NCBI GenBank assembly: GCA_003451595.1
Contig: DMDA01000082.1
Span: 70,104 to 82,266 of the forward strand
Source of the DNA: Chloroflexota bacterium
GTDB taxonomy: Bacteria; Chloroflexota; Anaerolineae; Caldilineales; Caldilineaceae
DNA length: 12,163 nt
Reading direction: 5' to 3'
The notes below the pieces were generated by a model. The model was not told the origin of the DNA. It saw only the letters and a program-made list of their open reading frames with translations, and did no database searches. Shown one piece after another: positions 1-6,910 of this stretch. Position 1 is the first letter of the stretch. Each line of letters opens with the position of its first letter. A program made the translations under genes and the position numbers.

Positions 1-3000
1 GATGCCCGCCTCGTTGCTTATGGACGCCACACCTACACCGGTGGCCAGGCAGCGATGCACCAAATTCTCGCCACAGGCGCCCCCTTTACCGCCTTGCTCG
101 CCAGCAACGATGAATCGGCGTTGGGGGCGATGCAGACACTGCGCACCGCTGGCCGCCGCATCCCGGATGATGTCGCCGTGATCGGCTTCGATGACCGCCT
201 GGAAAGCGCTGTCCAGACGCCACCGCTAACCAGCGTACATCTTCCGCTCTTCCAGATGGGCGTCCAGGCCGTGGAGCGCCTGCTCGCAGAGATGCGACGC
301 GACGCCGATCGCCCCGACCTCATTGAGGTGCGCACCCGTTTGGTGACGCGTGCATCCTGCGGTTGCCAGGTGAAGCCGGAGTGGCCCGCAGCACCCATTG
401 CCCCTGCACAGCACGAAACTGTCGGAGCCACACCGCCCACGTGGGAGGCAACAGTGCAAGCCATGAGTGCGGCCGTGTTGACTGAAGCGCAGACCTTGCA
501 CGCCGAGCACGCAACGATGTATTGCGGCGAACTGCTGGCAGCGTTTCGCGCTGACGTCATGCAACCGGATGGCGGACTGTTCGAGGTGGTGTTGCAGAAA
601 TTGCTTGAACAGACAATCGCCAACGGCGACGACGCCCAAATCTGGCAGCCTGCACTCACGCTCCTGCGCCGTGCGTCTGCCCAACTGTTGACGGCGCCGG
701 CGCTCCAGACCCGCGCCGAGATACTGCTAGATCGTGGGCGCGCCCTCATCAGCGCGTCGATGTGGCAGCAGCATCGTCGCTTTGCTGTGGACACCCGCTG
801 GATGCAGGATCGCATCGGGCTGCTCACCGCTCGCCTGCTGACGGCGCTTGACGCTGGAGAGATCTTTGCAGCGCTGGCGCAGCATCTGCCTGCCATGCAG
901 GTGCATGACGCCTGGCTCGCCGAATTCGAGGCTGAAGCTGACGCGCCGCCAGGCGCCATCCCTGAGTGGAGCAGGCTGCGTGCCATTACGACGACCGACG
1001 ACTCCGAAATCCGTTTTCGCAATGTTGAGTTTCCGCCGCCGCCGATCCGCAACGCGGATGCACCCTTCAGCCTGGCGCTGCTGCCACTGGTCGGGCCACG
1101 CGGCCAACGCGGTTATGTGGCCTTCGCCAGCACCCATTTGACGTTGTACGGCGCCATCGTGCAACAGATGGCGGCGGCGTTCAATACCGCCCAGTTGTAC
1201 CGCGAGGCCACCGAAGGTCGGCGTCTGGCGGAGGAAGCCAATCGCATGAAGAGCCGCTTCCTCTCCACCGTCAGCCACGAGCTGCGCACGCCGCTCAATC
1301 TGATTGTCGGCACCAGCGCCATTCTGTTGCAGGAAAGTGACGAACAGAGCACGCCGCTGCCTCCACAAATTCACCGCGACATCGAGCGGATTCATGGCAG
1401 CGCCCAACATCTGGCCGGTCTGATCGGCGACGTGCTGGACCTAGCCAGCAGCGACGCTGGCCGCCTGCGCCTGACCAACGAATATGTCGATCTCGGCCAG
1501 GCGCTGCGCATCGTGGAGGAGGCTGGGCGACGACTGGCCGCAGACAAAGGTATTGGCTGGCATGCCGACATCCCGGCAGCAGGGCCATGGGTGTGGGGTG
1601 ACCGCACGCGGCTGCGCCAAGTGGCATTGAACCTAGTGAACAACGCTGTCAAATTCACCGCACGCGGCGGCGTCACCCTGCGGGTGGAAACCACGCCTGC
1701 CACAGTGACGGTGAGCGTGAGCGACACGGGCATTGGCATCCACCCTGAAGAGCAGGCTGCGCTCTTTGCGGAATTTCATCGCACGGAGCGCACCATTGCA
1801 CGCGGCTATGGCGGGTTGGGCTTGGGACTGGCAATCTCGAAACGGCTCGTCGAGTTGCACGGCGGCACGATCGGGGTGGAATCCAGCGGTGAGGAGGGCG
1901 CCGGCGCCACGTTCTACTTCACGTTGCCGCTGGCAAACGCGCCGGTGCTGCCTGTCGCAGCGCCCACGCGCGCGAGCACGACGCCAACGACCGACGCCGC
2001 CACTGTGCTCATGCTGACGACGACGCCATCGGCCGGCGCGCCGTTGGCGTCGCGCCTGACGCAGGCGGGCTTCCAGGTGGAACAGACGCCACTGGAGGGA
2101 CTCGCAACCTGGTTGCCAAGAATGGCAGCAGGTGCGTGTAGCGCCGTCGTGCTCGACGCAGAGGACACTTCGGCGTCGAGCTGGCGCATCTTGAAAACAA
2201 TCAAGGAAAATCCGGCGACGCGGGAACTGCCGGTGCTCTTCTACACAGCAAACGACCAGCAAGGGGCGCTCCTGGAAGTGGACTATCTGACCAAACCGAT
2301 TGCGCTGACCGAATTGACCCGCGCTCTTGACCAACATTGGGTGACGCCCGCCTCAAGTGAACACAGACGGACAATCCTGGTCGTCGATGATGATCCAGAA
2401 ACGCTCGACCTTCACGCGCGCATCGTACAGACCCACGCGGCTACCAATCGCGTGTTACGCGCCGCCAATGGCCGTGAGGCGCTGGAGCTATTGCGGCAGA
2501 CATCCATCGATTTGATGCTGCTGGATCTGATGATGCCCGACATAGACGGCTTTGAGGTGTTGGAGGCAATGCGCACCCAGCCTTCGCTGCGTGATGTACC
2601 TGTCATCGTCGTGACTGGACAGACATTGACCGAGGCCGAAATTGAACGGCTTAATCAGGGCGTCGCCACGATCTTGCGCAAGGGACTGTATAGTCTAGAT
2701 GAGACGTTGGCGCATTTGGAAGCGGCCCTGGCGCATCGCCGCAAGCTCAGCCTGGACGCGCAGCGCCTGGTGCGTCGGGCCATGGCCTTTCTGCACGCAC
2801 ATTACGCCGAGCCACTGACGCGCCAGGAGATCGCCCGGCATGTCGGCCTGGACGAAGATTACCTGACCTACTGTTTTCGCCAGGAGTTGGGTCTGACGCC
2901 GATCGCCTACCTCAACCGCTATCGCGTCAATCAAGCCAAACACTTGCTGAAACATTCTGACAAGAGCATCACGACGGTGGCGTTGGAAGTCGGTTTCGCC

Positions 3001-3075
3001 GACAGTGGCTATTTCAGCCGCATCTTTCGTCGTGAGGTCGGGTTGTCTCCCGACGCCTACCGCCGCGGCGCTTAG
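1..3075 (+). CDS. Hybrid regulator: LacI-type sensor, histidine kinase, two receivers, AraC output (5' end missing)
   Basis: The reading frame is open from base 1, so the N-terminus lies outside the window and the ATG at 55 is internal. Residues are counted from base 1. Codons ~1-115 match the C-terminal half of a LacI/periplasmic-binding sensor (LLASNDESALGAM, IPDDVAVIGFDD, QMGVQAVERLL). A poorly recognised linker follows (~120-405). HisKA comes next with phospho-acceptor His426 in FLSTVSHELRTPLN, then HATPase_c (N box N544/N548, DTGIGI from 575, GLGLGL from 604). Receiver 1 (~668-783) has VLMLTTT where the acidic pair should be. Receiver 2 (~790-905) is complete: VVDDD from 794 and phospho-acceptor Asp842 in LLDLMMPDIDG. 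An AraC-type HTH ends the protein (EIARHVGLDEDYLTYCF; ALEVGFADSGYFSRIFRREVGLSPDAYR). I see no membrane segment, so sensing is probably cytosolic. It lies directly upstream of a sugar transporter operon, which is its likely target (inference). Domain calls are firm; ligand is unknown. Confidence 0.92.
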   Translation, partial: DARLVAYGRHTYTGGQAAMHQILATGAPFTALLASNDESALGAMQTLRTAGRRIPDDVAVIGFDDRLESAVQTPPLTSVHLPLFQMGVQAVERLLAEMRRDADRPDLIEVRTRLVTRASCGCQVKPEWPAAPIAPAQHETVGATPPTWEATVQAMSAAVLTEAQTLHAEHATMYCGELLAAFRADVMQPDGGLFEVVLQKLLEQTIANGDDAQIWQPALTLLRRASAQLLTAPALQTRAEILLDRGRALISASMWQQHRRFAVDTRWMQDRIGLLTARLLTALDAGEIFAALAQHLPAMQVHDAWLAEFEAEADAPPGAIPEWSRLRAITTTDDSEIRFRNVEFPPPPIRNADAPFSLALLPLVGPRGQRGYVAFASTHLTLYGAIVQQMAAAFNTAQLYREATEGRRLAEEANRMKSRFLSTVSHELRTPLNLIVGTSAILLQESDEQSTPLPPQIHRDIERIHGSAQHLAGLIGDVLDLASSDAGRLRLTNEYVDLGQALRIVEEAGRRLAADKGIGWHADIPAAGPWVWGDRTRLRQVALNLVNNAVKFTARGGVTLRVETTPATVTVSVSDTGIGIHPEEQAALFAEFHRTERTIARGYGGLGLGLAISKRLVELHGGTIGVESSGEEGAGATFYFTLPLANAPVLPVAAPTRASTTPTTDAATVLMLTTTPSAGAPLASRLTQAGFQVEQTPLEGLATWLPRMAAGACSAVVLDAEDTSASSWRILKTIKENPATRELPVLFYTANDQQGALLEVDYLTKPIALTELTRALDQHWVTPASSEHRRTILVVDDDPETLDLHARIVQTHAATNRVLRAANGREALELLRQTSIDLMLLDLMMPDIDGFEVLEAMRTQPSLRDVPVIVVTGQTLTEAEIERLNQGVATILRKGLYSLDETLAHLEAALAHRRKLSLDAQRLVRRAMAFLHAHYAEPLTRQEIARHVGLDEDYLTYCFRQELGLTPIAYLNRYRVNQAKHLLKHSDKSITTVALEVGFADSGYFSRIFRREVGLSPDAYRRGA

Positions 3076-3276
3076 CGATCCCGGCCAATCACGCTGATTT
3101 CTCGGAATCGTCCAGCTTTTCCTCGCTTTTGTTCAAGCAGCCGCTGCGCGCTTTCTTTACCATAGACCTCATCAGCAACACGTTACAACGGTAATGCCAG
3201 GTGCGTCATCGCTCTGCGGAGCATGGCGCATGGCAGAAATCCACTATTCACATTCGTGACACAAGAGAGGTCAATC
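3076..3276 (+). promoter_or_regulatory. Regulatory gap before the sugar-binding lipoprotein gene
   Basis: This 201-base gap separates the regulator from the transport genes and is the natural place for the operon promoter and operator. I see no convincing -35/-10 pair. Visible structure is a near-palindrome CGTTAC-aacg-GTAATG at 3181-3196 (outer halves agree at five of six positions), a small hairpin GCTC-tgcg-GAGC at 3211-3222, and a 7-base tandem repeat GCATGGC at 3221-3234. CTGATTTCTCGG at 3094-3105 differs by one base from a motif in the inverted repeat at 10584-10595. None of these is proven as an operator. No T-rich terminator follows the regulator stop. Confidence 0.35.
3264..3270 (+). 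promoter_or_regulatory. Ribosome binding site fixing the lipoprotein start at 3277
   Basis: AGAGAGG ends six bases before the ATG at 3277. The alternative in-frame ATG at 3223 has no comparable site and would put 18 polar residues ahead of the signal peptide. Confidence 0.75.
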
Positions 3277-4722
3277 ATGTCCAGAAGAGTTCTCACCCTA
3301 TTCAGTGCACTGGTTGTGCTGGCGCTGTTGTTCAGCGCATGCGGTGGCGGTGGCGCTCCGGCTGCCGAACAGCCCGCAGAAGCAACCGAGCCGCCTGCCG
3401 AAAGCGCGGCTGAAGCTGCGGCAACACCAGAGCAAGTGTCGTTGGGCGGCGATTGCAGCGGCGTCAAGGTGCGCTGGTACATTGGTCTGGGCGCTGGCGG
3501 CAATCCAGAAGAGATCGAAAAGGAGAAGGCTTTCGTCGAGAAGTTCAACAGCGCCTATGGCGACCAGTACTGCCTGGTGATGGACATTGTCCAGAATGCC
3601 ACCGCCTACGACGTGCTCAAGACGCAGATTGCGTCGGGCGACATGCCCGACATCGTCGGCCCGGTTGGGATTCGCGGCCTCGCCAGCTTCGAGGGCGCGT
3701 GGCTTGATCTGGCGCCGTACATCGAGGCGTCCGGTTACGATCTGTCCGATTTCAACCCCGAACTGATCAAGTTCTACCAGCTCGGCGCCAACGGCGAACA
3801 AATTGGCTTGCCGTTTGCTGTCTATCCTTCGGCGCTCTGGTACAACAAGGAACTCTTCGACGAGGCAGGGCTTGCGTATCCGCCGCACACGTGGGGCAGT
3901 GACTACGAGGGCGAGCCGTGGACCTTCGACAAGCTGGCCGAAATCGCCAAAATTCTAACCGTTGACGAAAACGGCAACGATGCCACCAGTCCCGACTTCA
4001 ACCCCGACAAGATTGTACAGTTTGGTTATGACCCGCAGTGGACAGATGCGCGCGGCCAGGCGACCTTCTTTGGCGCCGGCAGCTTTGTGGACGCCGATGG
4101 CAACGCCGTCATGCCCGACGTCTGGCGCAAGGCTTTCCAGTGGAACTATGACGCAATCTGGAAAGAACACTTCCGCCCCAATGCAAATTATGTGAATAGC
4201 GACCTGCTCGCTCAGGGTAACACCTTTGGCTCCGGTCGCGTGGCGATGACGCCGATTCACACCTGGTACACCTGCTGCGCCGAAGGCGTGAAATGGGACG
4301 TCGCCGCCATCCCGTCCTATGAGGGCAAGATCACGGCAAAATTGCACGCCGATACCTTCGGCATTCTTAAGGGCAGCAAAAACCCCGACGCCGCCTGGGG
4401 CGTGCTCAGCCTGATGCTGGGTGAGTTTGCCCCTGACCTGATCGATGTCTACGGCGCCTTCCCGGCGCGCGCCAGCTTGCAGGAAGCCTCCATCGCCCGC
4501 CTCCAGGAGAAGTTCCCGGATGTCGACTGGCAGGTGTTCGTTGATGCGCTTAGCTATCCTGACATCCCCAACCATGAGTCAGGTATGCCCAACTTCCTGA
4601 AGGCGCAGGATGCCATCGCCTCGTTTGGCGCCCTTTACACCAGTACGCCAGACCTGGACATGAACGCCGAAATGGACAAGCTCGTGACGACATTGCAAGG
4701 CATCTTTGATGAAGTGAAATAG
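3277..4722 (+). CDS. ABC transporter sugar-binding lipoprotein (family 1 solute-binding protein)
   Basis: This is the extracytoplasmic receptor that delivers an oligosaccharide to the two permeases downstream. The 481-residue protein starts MSRRVLTLFSALVVLALLFS with a lipobox-like LFSAC, so Cys22 is the likely lipidated residue. A flexible Gly/Ala/Glu/Pro-rich linker follows (~23-50), which tethers the binding domain to the membrane. The body has the SBP_bac_1 pattern: VEKFNSAYGDQYCLV near the start, ASGDMPDIVG, LPFAVYPSALWYNKELFDEAGLAYPP, GRVAMTPIHTWY and WDVAAIP, and the length is normal for the family. The start at 3277 is chosen from the SD site and the signal peptide. The substrate cannot be read from sequence; beta-1,3-gluco-oligosaccharides are inferred from the neighbouring GH16 gene. 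An odd adjacent Cys pair sits in TWYTCCAEG. Family assignment is confident. Confidence 0.93.
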   Translation: MSRRVLTLFSALVVLALLFSACGGGGAPAAEQPAEATEPPAESAAEAAATPEQVSLGGDCSGVKVRWYIGLGAGGNPEEIEKEKAFVEKFNSAYGDQYCLVMDIVQNATAYDVLKTQIASGDMPDIVGPVGIRGLASFEGAWLDLAPYIEASGYDLSDFNPELIKFYQLGANGEQIGLPFAVYPSALWYNKELFDEAGLAYPPHTWGSDYEGEPWTFDKLAEIAKILTVDENGNDATSPDFNPDKIVQFGYDPQWTDARGQATFFGAGSFVDADGNAVMPDVWRKAFQWNYDAIWKEHFRPNANYVNSDLLAQGNTFGSGRVAMTPIHTWYTCCAEGVKWDVAAIPSYEGKITAKLHADTFGILKGSKNPDAAWGVLSLMLGEFAPDLIDVYGAFPARASLQEASIARLQEKFPDVDWQVFVDALSYPDIPNHESGMPNFLKAQDAIASFGALYTSTPDLDMNAEMDKLVTTLQGIFDEVK

Positions 4723-4740
4723 TAGGCCATAGTTCTGACA

Positions 4741-4772
4741 GGCGGCGGTCGCAGCAATATGTGACCGCCGCC
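4741..4772 (+). terminator. Strong hairpin between binding-protein and permease genes
   Basis: GGCGGCGGTC (4741-4750) and GACCGCCGCC (4763-4772) form a perfect 10-bp GC-rich stem with a 12-base loop, followed by GTTTATA rather than a long T run. In ABC sugar operons such a hairpin after the binding-protein gene commonly stabilises the upstream mRNA or partly terminates transcription, so that the binding protein outnumbers the permeases. That role is inferred here. Confidence 0.7.
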
Positions 4773-4803
4773 GTTTATACCGTTATCAAGGTGCACCGTT
4801 GTC

Positions 4804-4811
4804 AAGGGAGG
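4804..4811 (+). promoter_or_regulatory. Ribosome binding site deciding the first permease start
   Basis: AAGGGAGG ends two bases before the ATG at 4814 and five before the ATG at 4817. The 5-base spacing favours 4817. A TTG at 4799 is in frame but lies upstream of this site, so it is not the start. Confidence 0.7.
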
Positions 4812-4816
4812 CAATG

Positions 4817-5791
4817 ATGGCAGAAGTACTCACACAACGTGACGCCGGCCCTTCCACGCCAGCCCGGGTCGCGCCCAAGTCCCGCCCCGGCAAGTTGAGC
4901 CGCTACCAAACGCGCTGGGCCTGGTTTTTCGTATCGCCGTGGCTGATCGGCTTCCTGCTCTTCACGCTGATTCCAATCGTGGCGACGCTCGGTTTCTCCT
5001 TCACCAACTATAGCCCCGTCACGCCCGAAGCGACCCGCTTTATCGGTGTGCAAAACTACGTACGCATGACCACTGACCCCAAGGTGGCCACATCGCTGCT
5101 GGTTACGGTTCGTTACGCCGTGCTGGCAATTCCGATCACACTGGGGTTTGGGCTGCTGTTAGCGGCCATGGTCAACGCCAAGAGCCTGAAAGGTCAGAGT
5201 TTCTTCCGCACGATGTTCTACATGCCCAGCATGATCCCGGTGGTGGCGGCAGGTTTGATCTGGGCTGGTGTGATGAATACACAAACCGGTTGGCTCAACC
5301 TGGGACTGGAAGCGATCGGGCTGCCAGCGCCGGATTGGCTTAACAGCACCTTCTGGATTTACCCGGCGCTGGTGCTGATCGGGCTGTGGGGCACCGGCAA
5401 CTTGATGCTGACGCTGCTCGCCGGGATGCAAGGCGTGCCGAATGAACTCTATGAGGCAGCCAGCATCGATGGCGCCGGGGCGTGGGTGAAGTTTCGCCAC
5501 GTCACCCTCCCGATGATCTCGCCTGTGCTCTTCTACAACCTGACGTTGATGATCATCGGCGCGTTCAAGTATTTCGATATGGCTTACGTGCTCAAAAACG
5601 GCACCGGCGGGCCAGCGGACGCAACACTTTTCTACAACCTGAATCTCTATAAGAACGCGTTCGAATACAACCTGATGGGCTACGCCTCGGCGCTGGCCTG
5701 GGTGCTATTTCTCATTGTCTTTGCGCTTGCCGTCGTGCTTTTTGGAACGTCCGGTCGCTGGGTCTACTACGCCGGAGATGGGAAGAAATAA
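4817..5791 (+). CDS. ABC sugar transporter permease, MalF/UgpA-type (CUT1)
   Basis: This is one of two membrane subunits of the sugar importer. With the start at 4817 it has 324 residues: a polar, Pro/Arg-rich cytoplasmic N-terminus of ~33 residues, then about six hydrophobic segments beginning WAWFFVSPWLIGFLLFTLIP. The EAA loop, which contacts the ATPase, is clear: YEAASIDGAGAWVKFRHVTL followed by PMISP. Phrases such as FFRTMFYMPSMIPVVAAGLIW and LIGLWGTGNLMLTLLAGMQG are typical of the MalF/UgpA side of CUT1 transporters. It follows the hairpin at 4741-4772 and is two bases from the next permease, so the two are almost certainly co-translated. No ATPase gene is present in the window; a shared MsmK/MalK-type ATPase encoded elsewhere is the usual solution for this class. 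The substrate is inferred only from context. Confidence 0.93.
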   Translation: MAEVLTQRDAGPSTPARVAPKSRPGKLSRYQTRWAWFFVSPWLIGFLLFTLIPIVATLGFSFTNYSPVTPEATRFIGVQNYVRMTTDPKVATSLLVTVRYAVLAIPITLGFGLLLAAMVNAKSLKGQSFFRTMFYMPSMIPVVAAGLIWAGVMNTQTGWLNLGLEAIGLPAPDWLNSTFWIYPALVLIGLWGTGNLMLTLLAGMQGVPNELYEAASIDGAGAWVKFRHVTLPMISPVLFYNLTLMIIGAFKYFDMAYVLKNGTGGPADATLFYNLNLYKNAFEYNLMGYASALAWVLFLIVFALAVVLFGTSGRWVYYAGDGKK

Positions 5792-5793
5792 CT

Positions 5794-6882
5794 ATGACAA
5801 CGACAGCATCGACTCAACCCAAGCTGGCCGCCGCACCGCGCCCTGCTGCAACCATGCGTCAACACAACCTGATGGAACGCATCCTGGTCAGCGGCCTGGC
5901 CGTGGTGATCCTGCTCATCTTCCTGATGCCCCTCGGCTACATGTTCACGACGGGACTAAAAAGCGATGCGCAAATGAGCGATCCCGACGCCCCCGTGTGG
6001 TGGCCTTTCTCGCAGGAGATGTTCACCTACAACGGCGAAACCTATCCGGTCTACAAAGTGCCCACCGACGCTGGCGTGCAGCGCCTGGCGGCAGTGAAGA
6101 AGACGCGCGTCGCCACCACCTTCATCGACCCGGCCAATCCCGCCGCTGGCGAGATCGTGTGGGAAGGCAACTGGCGCACGCTGGAGCCTGCCTACTTCCC
6201 GGATGCACAGTGGCATAATTTCGTGACGGCATGGGAGCAATTGAACTTCCCACTGCTTTTCCGTAACACATTGATCATCGCCATCACGGGCACACTGGGC
6301 GCCGTGATCTCATCGGTGTTCGTGGCCTATGGCTTTGCGCGCTTCAATTTCACCGGCAAGAACGCACTGTTCATGATCCTGATCGGCACCATTATCCTCC
6401 CCGTGCAGGCGACGTTGATCCCGACCTACATCGTCTTTGCGCGCATCGGCTGGACCAACACCTTCTTACCCTTGATCGTGCCGCATTTCTTCGCCAATGC
6501 CTACAACGTCTTTCTGCTCCGTCAGTACTTCATGCAAATTCCGCGCGAGCTGGACGAAGCGGCGATGATCGACGGCGCCAATCCGCTGCAAATCTTGCTG
6601 CGCATCATCGTGCCGAACTCCGTGCCGGCGTTGGCAGCGGTGTCGCTTTTCCACTTCTTCTTTGCCTGGAATGACTTCTTCTCACCACTGATCTACCTGG
6701 TGTCGCGACCAGAGCTTTGGCCGCTGTCGGTGGGGTTGCAGAAATTCAATGCTCTCTACGGACGCGAGCCGAACATGATCCAGGCTGGCGCCCTCATCAC
6801 ACTGATTCTGCCGGTGGCGGTCTTTTTCCTGGCGCAACGCGTCTTCATGCAGGGCATCGTCTTTAGCGGTGTAGAGAAATAA
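5794..6882 (+). CDS. ABC sugar transporter permease, MalG/UgpE-type (CUT1)
   Basis: This is the partner membrane subunit, 362 residues. The ATG at 5794 follows the upstream stop by two bases and has GGAAG (5781-5785) eight bases upstream. TM1 is about residues 29-52 (ILVSGLAVVILLIFLMPLGY). The EAA loop reads LDEAAMIDGANPLQILLRII followed by VPNSVPAL, and FHFFFAWNDFFSPLIYL is a strong MalG/UgpE signature. Between TM1 and TM2 lies an unusually long polar stretch of roughly 95 residues (from about TGLKSDAQMSD to EQLNFPLLFRNT), where many family members have only about 30-40. It contains tryptophan- and tyrosine-rich sequence (VWWPFSQEMFTYNGETYPVY) and would sit on the outer face of the membrane near the binding protein. 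The assignment to CUT1 is firm; the role of the extra loop is unknown. Confidence 0.93.
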   Translation: MTTTASTQPKLAAAPRPAATMRQHNLMERILVSGLAVVILLIFLMPLGYMFTTGLKSDAQMSDPDAPVWWPFSQEMFTYNGETYPVYKVPTDAGVQRLAAVKKTRVATTFIDPANPAAGEIVWEGNWRTLEPAYFPDAQWHNFVTAWEQLNFPLLFRNTLIIAITGTLGAVISSVFVAYGFARFNFTGKNALFMILIGTIILPVQATLIPTYIVFARIGWTNTFLPLIVPHFFANAYNVFLLRQYFMQIPRELDEAAMIDGANPLQILLRIIVPNSVPALAAVSLFHFFFAWNDFFSPLIYLVSRPELWPLSVGLQKFNALYGREPNMIQAGALITLILPVAVFFLAQRVFMQGIVFSGVEK

Positions 6883-6895
6883 CGTTCACCTGTAC

Positions 6896-6901
6896 AAAGG
6901 A
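6896..6901 (+). promoter_or_regulatory. Ribosome binding site of the GH16 gene
   Basis: AAAGGA lies nine bases before the ATG at 6911. The gap to the permease stop is only 28 bases and holds no hairpin, which supports co-transcription of the secreted enzyme with the transporter. Confidence 0.6.
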
Positions 6902-6910
6902 AAACCATCC

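Noticed and set aside
33..1052. 339-codon open frame on the minus strand
   Set aside because: Opposite the regulator sensor and linker. The translation is Ser/Arg/Ala/Cys-rich low-complexity sequence, typical of a shadow frame.
1633..2337. Minus-strand frame of 234 codons
   Set aside because: Arg/Gln/His-rich composition and full overlap with the kinase and receiver coding region.
3223..3276. Upstream ATG start for the lipoprotein at 3223
   Set aside because: No ribosome binding site, and it would add 18 residues before a well-formed signal peptide with lipobox.
4799..4816. TTG start at 4799 and ATG at 4814 for the first permease
   Set aside because: The Shine-Dalgarno sequence at 4804-4811 lies downstream of the TTG and too close (two bases) to 4814; 4817 has proper spacing.
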